34,608 nucleotides of DNA from an uncultured Microbacteriaceae bacterium (lineage in GTDB: Bacteria > Actinomycetota > Actinomycetes > Actinomycetales > Microbacteriaceae). Every line of letters begins with the position of its first letter. Within the stretch, counting starts at the first letter, position 1. Positions 17,750 to 26,623 of the stretch are shown here, one piece after another. The stretch lies in the NCBI GenBank assembly GCA_943914115.1, contig CALUAU010000004.1, positions 1-34,608 of the forward strand, given 5' to 3'. Under the pieces are notes generated by a model. It made no database searches, had not been told where the DNA came from, and saw nothing but the letters and a program-made list of their open reading frames with translations. The position numbers and the translations under genes were made by a program.

Positions 17750-17792
17750 GTCACACAGTGCAGCGCAACGTCATGTGGCGTCACACAGTGAC
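17750..17792. promoter_or_regulatory. Paired operator-like repeats upstream of metF
   Basis: GTCACACAGTG occurs at 17750-17760 and 17780-17790, exactly 30 bases apart, which puts both on one face of the helix. The distal copy is a full palindrome, GTCAC-ACA-GTGAC (17780-17792). The pair lies between prs and metF, upstream of the likely metF promoter, as expected for a dimeric regulator. The regulator is not known; methionine control is inference from position. Confidence 0.55.
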
Positions 17793-17817
17793 CTGTGCTG
17801 CCGCGGGCAGGGGTTTG

Positions 17818-18798
17818 CTACGCTGCCCCGTCAAACATGCTGGTAACCGAACCGTCTTCGAACACCTCGTGAATCGCGCGCGCAATCAGCGGCGCGATCG
17901 GCAGCACCGTCAGTGAGTCGAACTGCTTTTCGGCGGTGATTGGCAGCGTGTCGGTGACGACGACCTCGTCGATGCATTCGTGCGAGAGCCGTTCGATTGC
18001 CGGGCCCGAGAAGACGGCGTGTGTCGCGGCCACAACCACCTTCGAGGCGCCGTGGTCGCGCAGGGCCTGTGCCGCTTTGCGAATGGTGCCGCCGGTGTCG
18101 ATCAGGTCGTCAACCATCAAGCAGGTGCGGCCCTCGACGTTACCGACGATGTCGTGCACGGTCACCTCGTTGGCAACTTTCGGGTCGCGGCGCTTGTGGA
18201 TGATCGCGAGGGGTGCGCCAAGCGCATCCGACCAGCGGTCAGCCACGCGCACCCGACCCATATCTGGCGAAACGATGGTGAGGTTCGGGTCGTCGCCGAG
18301 CTTTTCCCGAAAGTAGTCCATCAGCACCGGCATCGCGAACAGGTGATCGACGGGTCCGTCGAAAAAACCCTGAATCTGCGAGGCGTGCAGATCAACCGAC
18401 ATGATGCGGTCGGCACCAGCGGTCTTGAACAGATCGGCAATCAGCCGTGCCGAGATTGGTTCACGGCCGCGGCCTTTTTTGTCTTGCCGGGCGTAGGGGT
18501 AACAGGGTGCGACCACGGTGATGCGCTTGGCTGAGGCGCGCTTGAGCGCGTCAACCATGATCAGCTGTTCCATGACCGCCTCGTTGATCGGGGCGTCGTG
18601 CGACTGAATAACAAACGCATCCGCGCCGCGCACCGATTCACCGTAGCGAGCGTAAATTTCACCGTTTGCGAAGGTGCGGGTTTCGGTTTCAAGCAGCTCG
18701 GTGCCCAGCTCGTGCGCAATCTGCTGGGCCAGCTCGGGATGGGTGCGCCCCGAAATCAATACGAGTCGCTTCTCACCGGGATGCATGATGCCAGACAC
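17818..18798 (-). CDS. prs: Ribose-phosphate pyrophosphokinase (PRPP synthase)
   Basis: Prs makes PRPP from ribose 5-phosphate and ATP for nucleotide, histidine, tryptophan and, in many actinobacteria, cell-wall arabinan precursors. The 326-residue class I enzyme has FANGEIYARYGESVRG, the catalytic flexible-loop region RQDKKGRGREPISARL, VDLHASQIQGFF and the PRPP-binding loop MVDDLIDTGGTI. GTG 18798 is chosen with AGGGGCGG about eight bases upstream; ATG 18786 inside the frame is a possible alternative. It follows glmU by 76 bases on the same strand, a pairing conserved in actinobacteria. Confidence 0.97.
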   Translation of the reverse strand: MSGIMHPGEKRLVLISGRTHPELAQQIAHELGTELLETETRTFANGEIYARYGESVRGADAFVIQSHDAPINEAVMEQLIMVDALKRASAKRITVVAPCYPYARQDKKGRGREPISARLIADLFKTAGADRIMSVDLHASQIQGFFDGPVDHLFAMPVLMDYFREKLGDDPNLTIVSPDMGRVRVADRWSDALGAPLAIIHKRRDPKVANEVTVHDIVGNVEGRTCLMVDDLIDTGGTIRKAAQALRDHGASKVVVAATHAVFSGPAIERLSHECIDEVVVTDTLPITAEKQFDSLTVLPIAPLIARAIHEVFEDGSVTSMFDGAA

Positions 18799-18823
18799 GA
18801 ATTACCGCCCCTATTCGTTCGTC

Positions 18824-18851
18824 AACTGCAGTTCGTTGTCAGCTGCAAGTT
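18824..18851 (-). other. Imperfect hairpin between glmU and prs
   Basis: AACTGCAG (18824-18831) pairs with CTGCAAGTT (18843-18851) with one bulged A. It lies in the 76-base glmU-prs gap, upstream of the prs ribosome binding site. It could be a leader structure or a weak glmU terminator. Confidence 0.25.
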
Positions 18852-18874
18852 TAATAACTGTCAGGTTACTCGCT

Positions 18875-20311
18875 TTATTCGTTAGACGTGTCGGATGCTG
18901 CTTCGGCGGCGCGCGCAGAATCCGAGCCGGGGCGGTGCTTGGCCACCCAGCCGGGAATATTGCGCTGCGACGCCGCGGTGACCACCAATGCACCGGCTGG
19001 CACATCTTTGCGGATGGTTGTGCCAGCACCCGAGTAGACACCGTCACCAACCTCAACCGGTGCCACCAGCACATTGTCGGAACCAATTTTGACGTGTTTC
19101 CCAACCACCGTGCGATGCTTAGCGACCCCGTCATAGTTGGCGGTGATCGTTCCCGCCCCGAGGTTCGACCCCGCGCCGATCTCGGCGTCGCCGACATACG
19201 ACAGATGCGGCACCTTCGCGCCCTCACCGAGCGAGGTGTTCTTCGTTTCGACGAAGGTGCCCACCTTGGCACCGGCACCCACAACCGAGTTCGGGCGCAG
19301 ATAGCTCCACGGCCCTACAGTTGCGCCCTCGCCAATCACCGAGAGCGTGGCGTCAGTGCGTTTCACCGTGGCTCCGGCACCCACCTCGCAGTCGACCAGT
19401 GTCGTGTCGGGGCCGATCACCGCCCCCTCGGCCACCGTGGTGGCACCACGCAGCTGCGTGCCCGGCTGAATCTCCACATCGGGCGCCAGAGTGACATCCC
19501 GCTCAATGATGGTGGTGTCGGGGTCGACGATGGTGACGCCCTCACGCATCCAGTGTTCGAGCACACGACGGTTGTACTCGCGCGCGGTGGCACCCAGCTG
19601 CGCCCGGTCGTTAATGCCCTGCACGAGCCAGTTATCGGTGACCGCCACCGCCGCAATCCGGCCGCCATCACCGCGAATTAGCCCGGCCGCATCGGTGAGG
19701 TATTTCTCAGCCTGCACGTTATCGGTGCCAATACGCGACATCGCGTCACGGGCCGCGGCTGCGGTGAAGGCGTACACACCGGCATTGATTTCGTGAACGA
19801 GTTTTTGCTGTTCGGTGGCATCGCGATCTTCAACGATCTGTGCAAACTCGCCATTCTCATCGCGCAGTACGCGACCGAACTCGGTGGGGTCGTCATAGAT
19901 GGCGCTGAGCATGGTGAGATCGTCGCGGCGGCTGCGGTGTGCATCTACCAGCCGCCCCACGGTTACCGAGTCGAGCAGCGGCACATCGCCCGAGAGCACC
20001 ACCACATCGCCATCGAAATCGGCCGGCAGCGCGTCCAACCCGGCTTCGAGGGCGCGACCGGTGCCGGGAATCTCATCCTGGTCGGCAATGATTGTGCTCG
20101 GTGCGAAATCGAGAATGGCTTCAGCCACTCGATCGCGATCGTGACGCACCACCGCAACCGTGTGCGCCGCGCCGAGTTCTGCAGCCGTGTGCAGCACGTG
20201 TCCGATCATTGGCAACCCGCCGAGCTTATGCAGCACCTTCGGCGTTTTCGACTTCATCCGCGTGCCTTTACCCGCGGCGAGGATGATGACGGCCAAGTTC
20301 TGATCGGTCAT
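18875..20311 (-). CDS. glmU: Bifunctional UDP-GlcNAc synthesis enzyme GlmU
   Basis: GlmU acetylates glucosamine 1-phosphate and then uridylylates it, giving UDP-GlcNAc for peptidoglycan. The 478-residue protein has the N-terminal pyrophosphorylase domain (about 1-240) with IILAAGKGTRMKSKTPKVLH, VVLSGDVPLL and HEINAGVYAF, then a left-handed beta-helix of hexapeptide repeats (about 260-460) with the acetyltransferase segment KNTSLGEGAKVPHLSYVGDAEIG and ANYDG. ATG 20311 has GGGGG seven bases upstream. It lies 52 bases downstream of tRNA-Gln on the same strand and leads into prs. Confidence 0.97.
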   Translation of the reverse strand: MTDQNLAVIILAAGKGTRMKSKTPKVLHKLGGLPMIGHVLHTAAELGAAHTVAVVRHDRDRVAEAILDFAPSTIIADQDEIPGTGRALEAGLDALPADFDGDVVVLSGDVPLLDSVTVGRLVDAHRSRRDDLTMLSAIYDDPTEFGRVLRDENGEFAQIVEDRDATEQQKLVHEINAGVYAFTAAAARDAMSRIGTDNVQAEKYLTDAAGLIRGDGGRIAAVAVTDNWLVQGINDRAQLGATAREYNRRVLEHWMREGVTIVDPDTTIIERDVTLAPDVEIQPGTQLRGATTVAEGAVIGPDTTLVDCEVGAGATVKRTDATLSVIGEGATVGPWSYLRPNSVVGAGAKVGTFVETKNTSLGEGAKVPHLSYVGDAEIGAGSNLGAGTITANYDGVAKHRTVVGKHVKIGSDNVLVAPVEVGDGVYSGAGTTIRKDVPAGALVVTAASQRNIPGWVAKHRPGSDSARAAEAASDTSNE

Positions 20312-20363
20312 GTGGTTACCCCCAAGATCGTGTCATTGGCTACGGTTCGCGTGCATTGAGTTG

Positions 20364-20438
20364 TGGCTCCTCCCCCAGGATTCGAACCTGGACCTCACGG
20401 CTCCAAAGGCCGTCGTGCTGCCGTTACACCAAGGAGGA
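20364..20438 (-). tRNA. tRNA-Gln (anticodon TTG)
   Basis: The minus strand folds as a full cloverleaf: acceptor TCCTCCT with GGGAGGA (one G-T pair), anticodon stem ACGGC/GCCGT around loop CTTTGGA, T-arm CCAGG-TTCGAAT-CCTGG, discriminator G and an encoded CCA (20364-20366). The anticodon TTG (20404-20406) reads glutamine CAA. The mature body without CCA is 20367-20438 (72 nt). Confidence 0.97.
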
Positions 20439-20497
20439 ATGTGTCGTGCCCGTATAGTCTGCCATGTCTTCGCGACCGTCGCCGAAAAACCGTCGGG

Positions 20498-20503
20498 AAT
20501 AAT
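20498..20503 (+). promoter_or_regulatory. Possible -10 box of the MarR gene
   Basis: AATAAT matches TATAAT at five of six positions and ends seven bases before the ATG at 20511. The MarR gene lacks a ribosome binding site, so a leaderless transcript is plausible. No clear -35. Confidence 0.4.
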
Positions 20504-20510
20504 AGACCCT

Positions 20511-21023
20511 ATGTCTGAATTCAACGCTCGTGATGCGGTCGACCAGATCGTTGCCGAGTGGACCAATGTGCGTGGTGACCTCGACTTTTCACCCCTCGAG
20601 GTGTTTTCACGAATCAAGCGCATCTCACGCCAGCTCGATTCAGTACGCCGCTCGGCTTTTTCGGCAGCGCAGCTCGAGTTGTGGGAGTTCGATGTGCTCT
20701 CGGCACTGCGCCGCGCCGGTCACCCGCACGCGCTCACTCCGAAACAGCTCATGCAGACCAACCTGGTCTCTTCGGGCACCATGACCAACCGCATCAACCG
20801 GCTCGAGGCCCGGGGCCTGGTGCACCGCAGCGACGACCCTGCCGATGGCCGCAGTGTGCTGGTGCATATGACCGGCGACGGCATCGAGCGTGTTGATGAG
20901 GCAATCAAGCAGCTGCTGCGAGCCGAACAGGCCCTGCTCGAGCCGCTGAGTGCACCCGATCGCGATCTGCTCGCCGGCATGCTGCGCGCGCTCGCACGCC
21001 GGATGTCACCGAACGACAACTAG
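20511..21023 (+). CDS. MarR-family transcriptional regulator
   Basis: A 170-residue DNA-binding protein with a winged helix: the recognition region is LTPKQLMQTNLVSSGTMTNRINRLEARGLVHRSDDPADGR, where the DxxDGR-type wing (DDPADGRSV) is diagnostic of MarR. The N- and C-terminal helices would form the dimer. ATG 20511 is chosen because it gives the usual length; the frame is open further upstream but through the tRNA. It precedes an ABC-F gene by 60 bases on the same strand and may control it. The ligand is unknown. Confidence 0.9.
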   Translation: MSEFNARDAVDQIVAEWTNVRGDLDFSPLEVFSRIKRISRQLDSVRRSAFSAAQLELWEFDVLSALRRAGHPHALTPKQLMQTNLVSSGTMTNRINRLEARGLVHRSDDPADGRSVLVHMTGDGIERVDEAIKQLLRAEQALLEPLSAPDRDLLAGMLRALARRMSPNDN

Positions 21024-21083
21024 TCACCCAACCGCGTCTCCAGCGCGGCGACCCGTATCGCAGTCTGTGGTCGGGCAAACTGT

Positions 21084-22886
<1,803 letters not shown>

Positions 22887-22892
22887 GCGGCC

Positions 22893-23447
22893 TCAAAGCT
22901 CAATTTCTTCCTGCGCGAGCAGGGCCTGTTTGAGCTGTTTACGTGCCCGGTTGAGTCGCGAGCGAACCGTCTGCACCGGCACCTGCTGATAGTCGGCGAT
23001 CTGCTCGTAGGTGTAGTCGGCAAACTCGCGCAACACCAGCGCCACGCGGAAGTCTTCACTCAGTGTTTCGAGTGCGCGCTGCACGCGGTCACGCACCGCG
23101 TTGGTTTCGGCGTGGTCGGTGCCGTCGGCGCGATCGAACACATACTCGGCGGCATCGTCATCGACGGTAACTTCGCGGCGCTTGCGGATGATCGCCAGCG
23201 CCGAGTTTTGCGCGATGCGGAACGCCCAGGTCGAGATCGACGACTCACCTCGAAACTTTGGCAGGTTTTGCCATATCGCGATCAGCGTGTTTTGCAGGGC
23301 GTCTTCGGCGTCGGCGCGGTGCCCGCAGGTGCGCAGGCACACGGCCCAAAGCCGATTTCGATAGGGCTCAAGCAGCAGTGAGAACGCGCGCCGGTCGCCC
23401 TGCTTCGCCTGAGCAAGAAGCTGGGCCTCATTGGCAGCATTCTCCAT
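22893..23447 (-). CDS. ECF (extracytoplasmic function) RNA polymerase sigma factor
   Basis: A 184-residue sigma-70 protein with only regions 2 and 4. Region 2 (about 11-90) includes DAEDALQNTLIAIWQNLPKFRGESSISTW and ends in AQNSALAIIRKRRE; region 4 (about 122-175) has LSEDFRVALVLREFADYTYEQIADYQQVPVQTVRSRLNRARKQL. ATG 23447 has AGGAG five bases upstream; an upstream start at 23486 is less likely. No anti-sigma gene is beside it, which is unusual. Divergently placed are two genes that share a GGAAC-N17-CATC promoter, so these are its likely targets. I found no copy of that motif in front of the sigma gene itself. Confidence 0.93.
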   Translation of the reverse strand: MENAANEAQLLAQAKQGDRRAFSLLLEPYRNRLWAVCLRTCGHRADAEDALQNTLIAIWQNLPKFRGESSISTWAFRIAQNSALAIIRKRREVTVDDDAAEYVFDRADGTDHAETNAVRDRVQRALETLSEDFRVALVLREFADYTYEQIADYQQVPVQTVRSRLNRARKQLKQALLAQEEIEL

Positions 23448-23640
23448 TGCCACTCCTGTCGTTTGCCTCTCAGCAGCTAAACACAATCCGAACGAAAACT
23501 AATAGTTGCGGGTTACGTTGAAAGAATCCAGCAGAAATATCCAACCAGAGATTGACTCCCAACCCTCGCCATGTCGGATGCACCGTGCACCACCCTAAAC
23601 CCGCGCACCGAAGGGTCGGCCAGAATTTTTCTTGACCGCG

Positions 23641-23666
23641 GGAACTTTCGGCTACCGGTGCGCATC
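23641..23666 (+). promoter_or_regulatory. ECF-type promoter of the repeat protein gene
   Basis: GGAAC (23641-23645, within GGGAACTTTC) and CATC (23663-23666, within GCGCATC) are separated by 17 bases, the usual form of ECF sigma promoters. The same core with the same spacing lies upstream of the next acidic gene. It would give a leader of about 50 nt before the ATG at 23725. A T-rich stretch precedes it. The rest of the 277-base gap from the sigma gene shows no other clear signal. Confidence 0.7.
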
Positions 23667-23724
23667 CAAGCTACAGATCAGTCAACGCAACCATTACGAC
23701 TTTGACTCGAAGGAGCAAGCAGCG

Positions 23725-24471
23725 ATGAGCACCACCCACAGCGGCAACCCGAACGAGGCTTTTTACGGGCACGATCCGGTTGCCGAGTCGACGAATCCTG
23801 ACGGCACCAGCGCCAAGGCGTTTGACTTTGACGGTGACGGCAATATCGACAATGTCTACGCCGACACCACCGGCGACGGCAACATCGACACCCGATTCAT
23901 CGACACCGATGGTGACGGCATCTTCGACTACGCCGACATTGACAGCGACGGCGACGGCATTATCGACACCACTGCCTATGACACCGACGGTGATGGCAAA
24001 CTCGACCTCGCGCTCGTCGACACCGACGGTGACGGCTACGCCGACGAGCAATTCACCATCACCGAATCGTACGGGCCCGAGAGCTTCACTAGCGCCGACG
24101 ACATCAACACCCTCCCTGCGCCTCCGAGCGAGCACACCCTGCCCGCCGACCCAACCCCGATCGGCGAACCAACCGACAGCGGCAACACGGGTGAGCCGAT
24201 CAACAACACCGACGAATCGAATTTCCTCGAGGGTGAAGTGGAGTTCGACACCGATGGCGACGGTCAGCTCGACGGTGCGCTGGTCGACGGCAACGGCGAC
24301 GGCAACCTCGACACCATGCTGATCGACCACGACGGTGACGGCCTTGCTGACGAAGTCTGGATGGACACCGACGGTGACGGCACCTTCGATTCGGTGGGAC
24401 ACTCCGACAGCAACGGCGAAATCAACGAACTCGAAGATTTTGACGGCCCGGAAGTCTCCGACTTCATCTAG
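23725..24471 (+). CDS. Acidic protein with ten 13-residue calcium-loop (DTDGDG) repeats
   Basis: A 248-residue protein with almost no basic residues (two Lys, one Arg) and no Cys. Six tandem 13-residue units (residues 34-111) and four more (175-226) follow the pattern DTDGDGxxDxxxx, like EF-hand, dockerin or thrombospondin type 3 calcium loops. A Pro/Thr/Asn-rich linker joins the blocks and a degenerate unit and acidic tail end in SDFI. There is no signal peptide, membrane segment or sorting motif, so it appears cytoplasmic or leaves by an unknown route. ATG 23725 has AAGGAG nine bases upstream. It has an ECF-type promoter and is divergent from the sigma gene. Calcium binding is inferred from the motif; function is unknown. 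Confidence 0.85.
   Translation: MSTTHSGNPNEAFYGHDPVAESTNPDGTSAKAFDFDGDGNIDNVYADTTGDGNIDTRFIDTDGDGIFDYADIDSDGDGIIDTTAYDTDGDGKLDLALVDTDGDGYADEQFTITESYGPESFTSADDINTLPAPPSEHTLPADPTPIGEPTDSGNTGEPINNTDESNFLEGEVEFDTDGDGQLDGALVDGNGDGNLDTMLIDHDGDGLADEVWMDTDGDGTFDSVGHSDSNGEINELEDFDGPEVSDFI
23824..24057 (+). repeat. Six tandem 39-bp coding repeats
   Basis: Six degenerate 39-bp units encode DFDGDG/DTTGDG/DTDGDG/DSDGDG-type 13-residue repeats without any spacing change. Synonymous variation between units argues for old, selected repeats rather than a recent expansion. Confidence 0.85.
24247..24402 (+). repeat. Four further tandem 39-bp coding repeats
   Basis: Second block of the same 13-residue unit (starting DTDGDG, DGNGDG, DHDGDG, DTDGDG), 189 bp after the first block, followed by a degenerate unit DSNGEIN. 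Confidence 0.85.
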
Positions 24472-24490
24472 TCAGCATTCGCATCGACGT

Positions 24491-24536
24491 CGGGCGCGGG
24501 GTTTTCTGATTGAATCGGGAACTTTCCCCGCGCCCG
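24491..24536. terminator. Inverted repeat overlapping the second ECF-type promoter
   Basis: CGGGCGCGGGG (24491-24501) and CCCCGCGCCCG (24526-24536) are perfect 11-base inverted repeats with a 24-base loop. The first arm starts 20 bases after the stop of the repeat protein, so it may be its terminator. The GGAAC element of the next promoter lies in the loop and most of the promoter spacer in the right arm. There is no U-run. Confidence 0.55.
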
Positions 24537-24543
24537 GCGCATC
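24518..24543 (+). promoter_or_regulatory. ECF-type promoter of the small acidic protein gene
   Basis: GGAAC (24518-24522) and CATC (24540-24543) are 17 bases apart. The extended cores GGGAACTTTC and GCGCATC, and their spacing, are identical to those at 23640-23666, while the ten bases between differ. Expected leader about 50 nt to ATG 24603. Both leaders also share CGAAGGAGCA at the ribosome binding site. Confidence 0.7.
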
Positions 24544-24602
24544 ACACTCAATAACACCACCAATCTTTTGAGACCGGCGCGCGTTGTCAACGAAGGAGCA
24601 TC

Positions 24603-25142
24603 ATGTCAGAGCCCAATTCAGACCAACCAACAGAGGAGTTCCTCCTCGGTGAGGCACCCTCACTCGGCGATGAGCAATGGGACGGCATGCTCGAAGACAC
24701 CTTCATCGCACCTCCGGGATTGGCCGACCACCTCGTCGATCTCTTCGACGACACGAGCGAGCACGACCCTGCCGACTACACAGATGACACAATCGATCCG
24801 GATGTGATCGACAGTGACTCGATTTTTGGCAACGAGTTCGATGTTGATCTCGCAACCGAAACCGACGCTGACGGCGCTGATGAGCAACCGGGCAACGAGC
24901 ACCCCACGCGTGTGCCCGACTCGAACGCAATTGATTCAGACACCGACTCGGTGCTTGATCAGATCTTCGGCACCGCCGACTACGGCCACGATGCGACCGG
25001 TATCGATACCGGAGGGTTTGAGAGCGACCACTCGCTCAACTTTGATGATGCCGACTACGACAGCAATGATCTGGGCGAACCGCACGATACCGACAGCGAT
25101 TTCGATGCCCCCGATGACGGTTCAGACGCCTTCCTTGTTTAG
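24603..25142 (+). CDS. Very acidic Asp-rich protein, unknown function
   Basis: A 179-residue protein with about 40 Asp, a dozen Glu, one Arg and no Lys, so an extremely low isoelectric point. The N-terminal third has some hydrophobic residues (PPGLADHLVDLFDD); later parts repeat DSDS, DTDS and DDADYDSND patterns, looser than the DTDGDG loops of the upstream gene. No signal peptide, membrane span or Cys. It ends in SDAFLV, resembling the SDFI end of its neighbour. ATG 24603 has AAGGAG four bases upstream and its own ECF-type promoter. The converging dynamin-like gene ends 32 bases away. It is probably disordered; it may be a client, partner or ion-binding protein of the neighbouring system, which is inference. 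Confidence 0.8.
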   Translation: MSEPNSDQPTEEFLLGEAPSLGDEQWDGMLEDTFIAPPGLADHLVDLFDDTSEHDPADYTDDTIDPDVIDSDSIFGNEFDVDLATETDADGADEQPGNEHPTRVPDSNAIDSDTDSVLDQIFGTADYGHDATGIDTGGFESDHSLNFDDADYDSNDLGEPHDTDSDFDAPDDGSDAFLV

Positions 25143-25174
25143 CTCGCGAATCTCGATGAACCGGTAACTACTGG

Positions 25175-26623
25175 CTAACCGTTGAGGCGTAGTGCGAGGT
25201 TCGTGAACGAGCGGTCAAGCACCTGATAGGCGTTTTGCCGCTCGGGATAGGGCTCGACGACGGCCGCGCGACGCGCCTCCACCGACCATTTCAGTGCCCG
25301 GTCACGCAATTGCAGTGCCGTTGATGACGGCGGCATCGCCAGTTTTTCGGCGTCGTTTCGCCCCGCAAGTTGGCGGTCAAGCATCCCCACCAGCGGGTGA
25401 TCGGGTTCGACTGCGGCCAATCGTTCGAGCGCGTCGAGCTCGTTGAGCGGATGCAATTCGCGACGCAGCCGCGCCTCGGCCACCAGATTACGTAGCGGCG
25501 GCGGGGCCCCGTTCGACCAGGCCAACCGTTCGAGCTGTTCGAGCGCGCGACGGGTTTTCACATACGAGTAGCGCCCCACATAACGCACCGCGAGCGCACG
25601 ACGCAGCTGTTCAATCCCCGAAGCTTGCTCGAGCCAATCACTCAACGCTCGGGCTCCCTGCTGTGCCGGGTGACGACCGTGACGAAGCCCGTATTCGCCG
25701 ATCAGTTCGACCAGACGCTGCACTTCACGGTTGTAGATGCCGGGCATGATGGCCGTATCCGGTTCTCCACCGCGCAGCTCGAGGTCGAGGTCATCAGCAT
25801 CTGCCAACTGCGCCAATGAGCTCGCGTCGTCTTCGCGCACGAGCCCGGTGCGTGCCGCCTGGGCCATATTGCCGGCAATCGCGACCACCGTGCCCAGGTT
25901 TGCCCCGTGCTGCGACGAGAATGTTTCGGCGCGCTGGCGTGCCAGTTCGATCGGGTCGGTGTTGCCCCATGGGGTGCCACCAAAGGTATCGGCGTGGCTG
26001 AGCACCCCAATTGCACGCGCGGCATCGTCACCGGCAGTGTTGGTGATGCTGCCCCACTCGTGTAAGAACTCGAGATCGTCACGCAGCGGCATATCGCGAA
26101 ATACGTACACCAGCGCATCTGCAGCCTGGGCACCCTCGTGACCGAGTATCTCGCGGCGCGTGGCCTCAGCATGCTCAGTGGTGGTTGTGGCAAGCCCCGG
26201 GGTGTCAATGAGTGTCATATCCCGCAGCATTTCCGACTGCAGATAGACGATTGCGTGGGCAATGTGTTCGGTGGGCGCTGGCAGTGTGTCGGGCAGGCAA
26301 CCATTGTGCAGGTCGAATGGCAGCCGCTGACCGTTACGCAGCACCACCTCGCCACGTTCGGGGCCGCCGAAAGTGTAGTGGGTGGTGACTTTGGTGCATT
26401 CCACAGCGCTGGTCGGTGCCACAACGCGACCCACGAGCGCGTTCACGAGTGTCGATTTACCCGCTTTCACGCGGCCAACCACCGCCAGTCGAATGGTGTC
26501 GTTGAGCGAGCTGCGCACCATGTCGGTGACCCGACCGGTTCCGGGGCGATCAACACGGTCGAAGGCGTCGCACAGTTCGTACACTGCGCGACGCATCCCC
26601 TCATTCGCGCTGATGGCGCTCAT
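25175..26623 (-). CDS. Dynamin-like GTPase (IniC-like)
   Basis: A 482-residue GTPase. The N-terminal G domain has the P-loop GRVKAGKSTLVNAL (from residue 50), a Thr-containing switch region (PTSAVECTKVTTH), DTPG at 140-143 and SHAD at 209-212 in the G4 position. The rest is helical and rich in Arg, Leu and Glu, with no obvious membrane segment. ATG 26623 overlaps the stop of the Hsp70 gene as ATGA, so the two are translationally coupled. Bacterial dynamins remodel or protect membranes; mycobacterial IniA and IniC are the closest named type I can suggest. It is the last gene of the minus-strand operon. Confidence 0.87.
   Translation of the reverse strand: MSAISANEGMRRAVYELCDAFDRVDRPGTGRVTDMVRSSLNDTIRLAVVGRVKAGKSTLVNALVGRVVAPTSAVECTKVTTHYTFGGPERGEVVLRNGQRLPFDLHNGCLPDTLPAPTEHIAHAIVYLQSEMLRDMTLIDTPGLATTTTEHAEATRREILGHEGAQAADALVYVFRDMPLRDDLEFLHEWGSITNTAGDDAARAIGVLSHADTFGGTPWGNTDPIELARQRAETFSSQHGANLGTVVAIAGNMAQAARTGLVREDDASSLAQLADADDLDLELRGGEPDTAIMPGIYNREVQRLVELIGEYGLRHGRHPAQQGARALSDWLEQASGIEQLRRALAVRYVGRYSYVKTRRALEQLERLAWSNGAPPPLRNLVAEARLRRELHPLNELDALERLAAVEPDHPLVGMLDRQLAGRNDAEKLAMPPSSTALQLRDRALKWSVEARRAAVVEPYPERQNAYQVLDRSFTNLALRLNG

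Noticed and set aside
23671..24402. Minus-strand open frame of 243 codons, Val-rich
   Set aside because: Antisense of the DTDGDG repeats; the GTC/GTG/ACC complement of Asp and Gly codons produces a long Val-rich frame. The plus frame has a ribosome binding site, promoter and known calcium-loop pattern.
23824..24402. 39-bp repeats considered as a CRISPR array
   Set aside because: Units are contiguous, diverged and in frame within a coding gene; there are no unique spacers and no cas genes.
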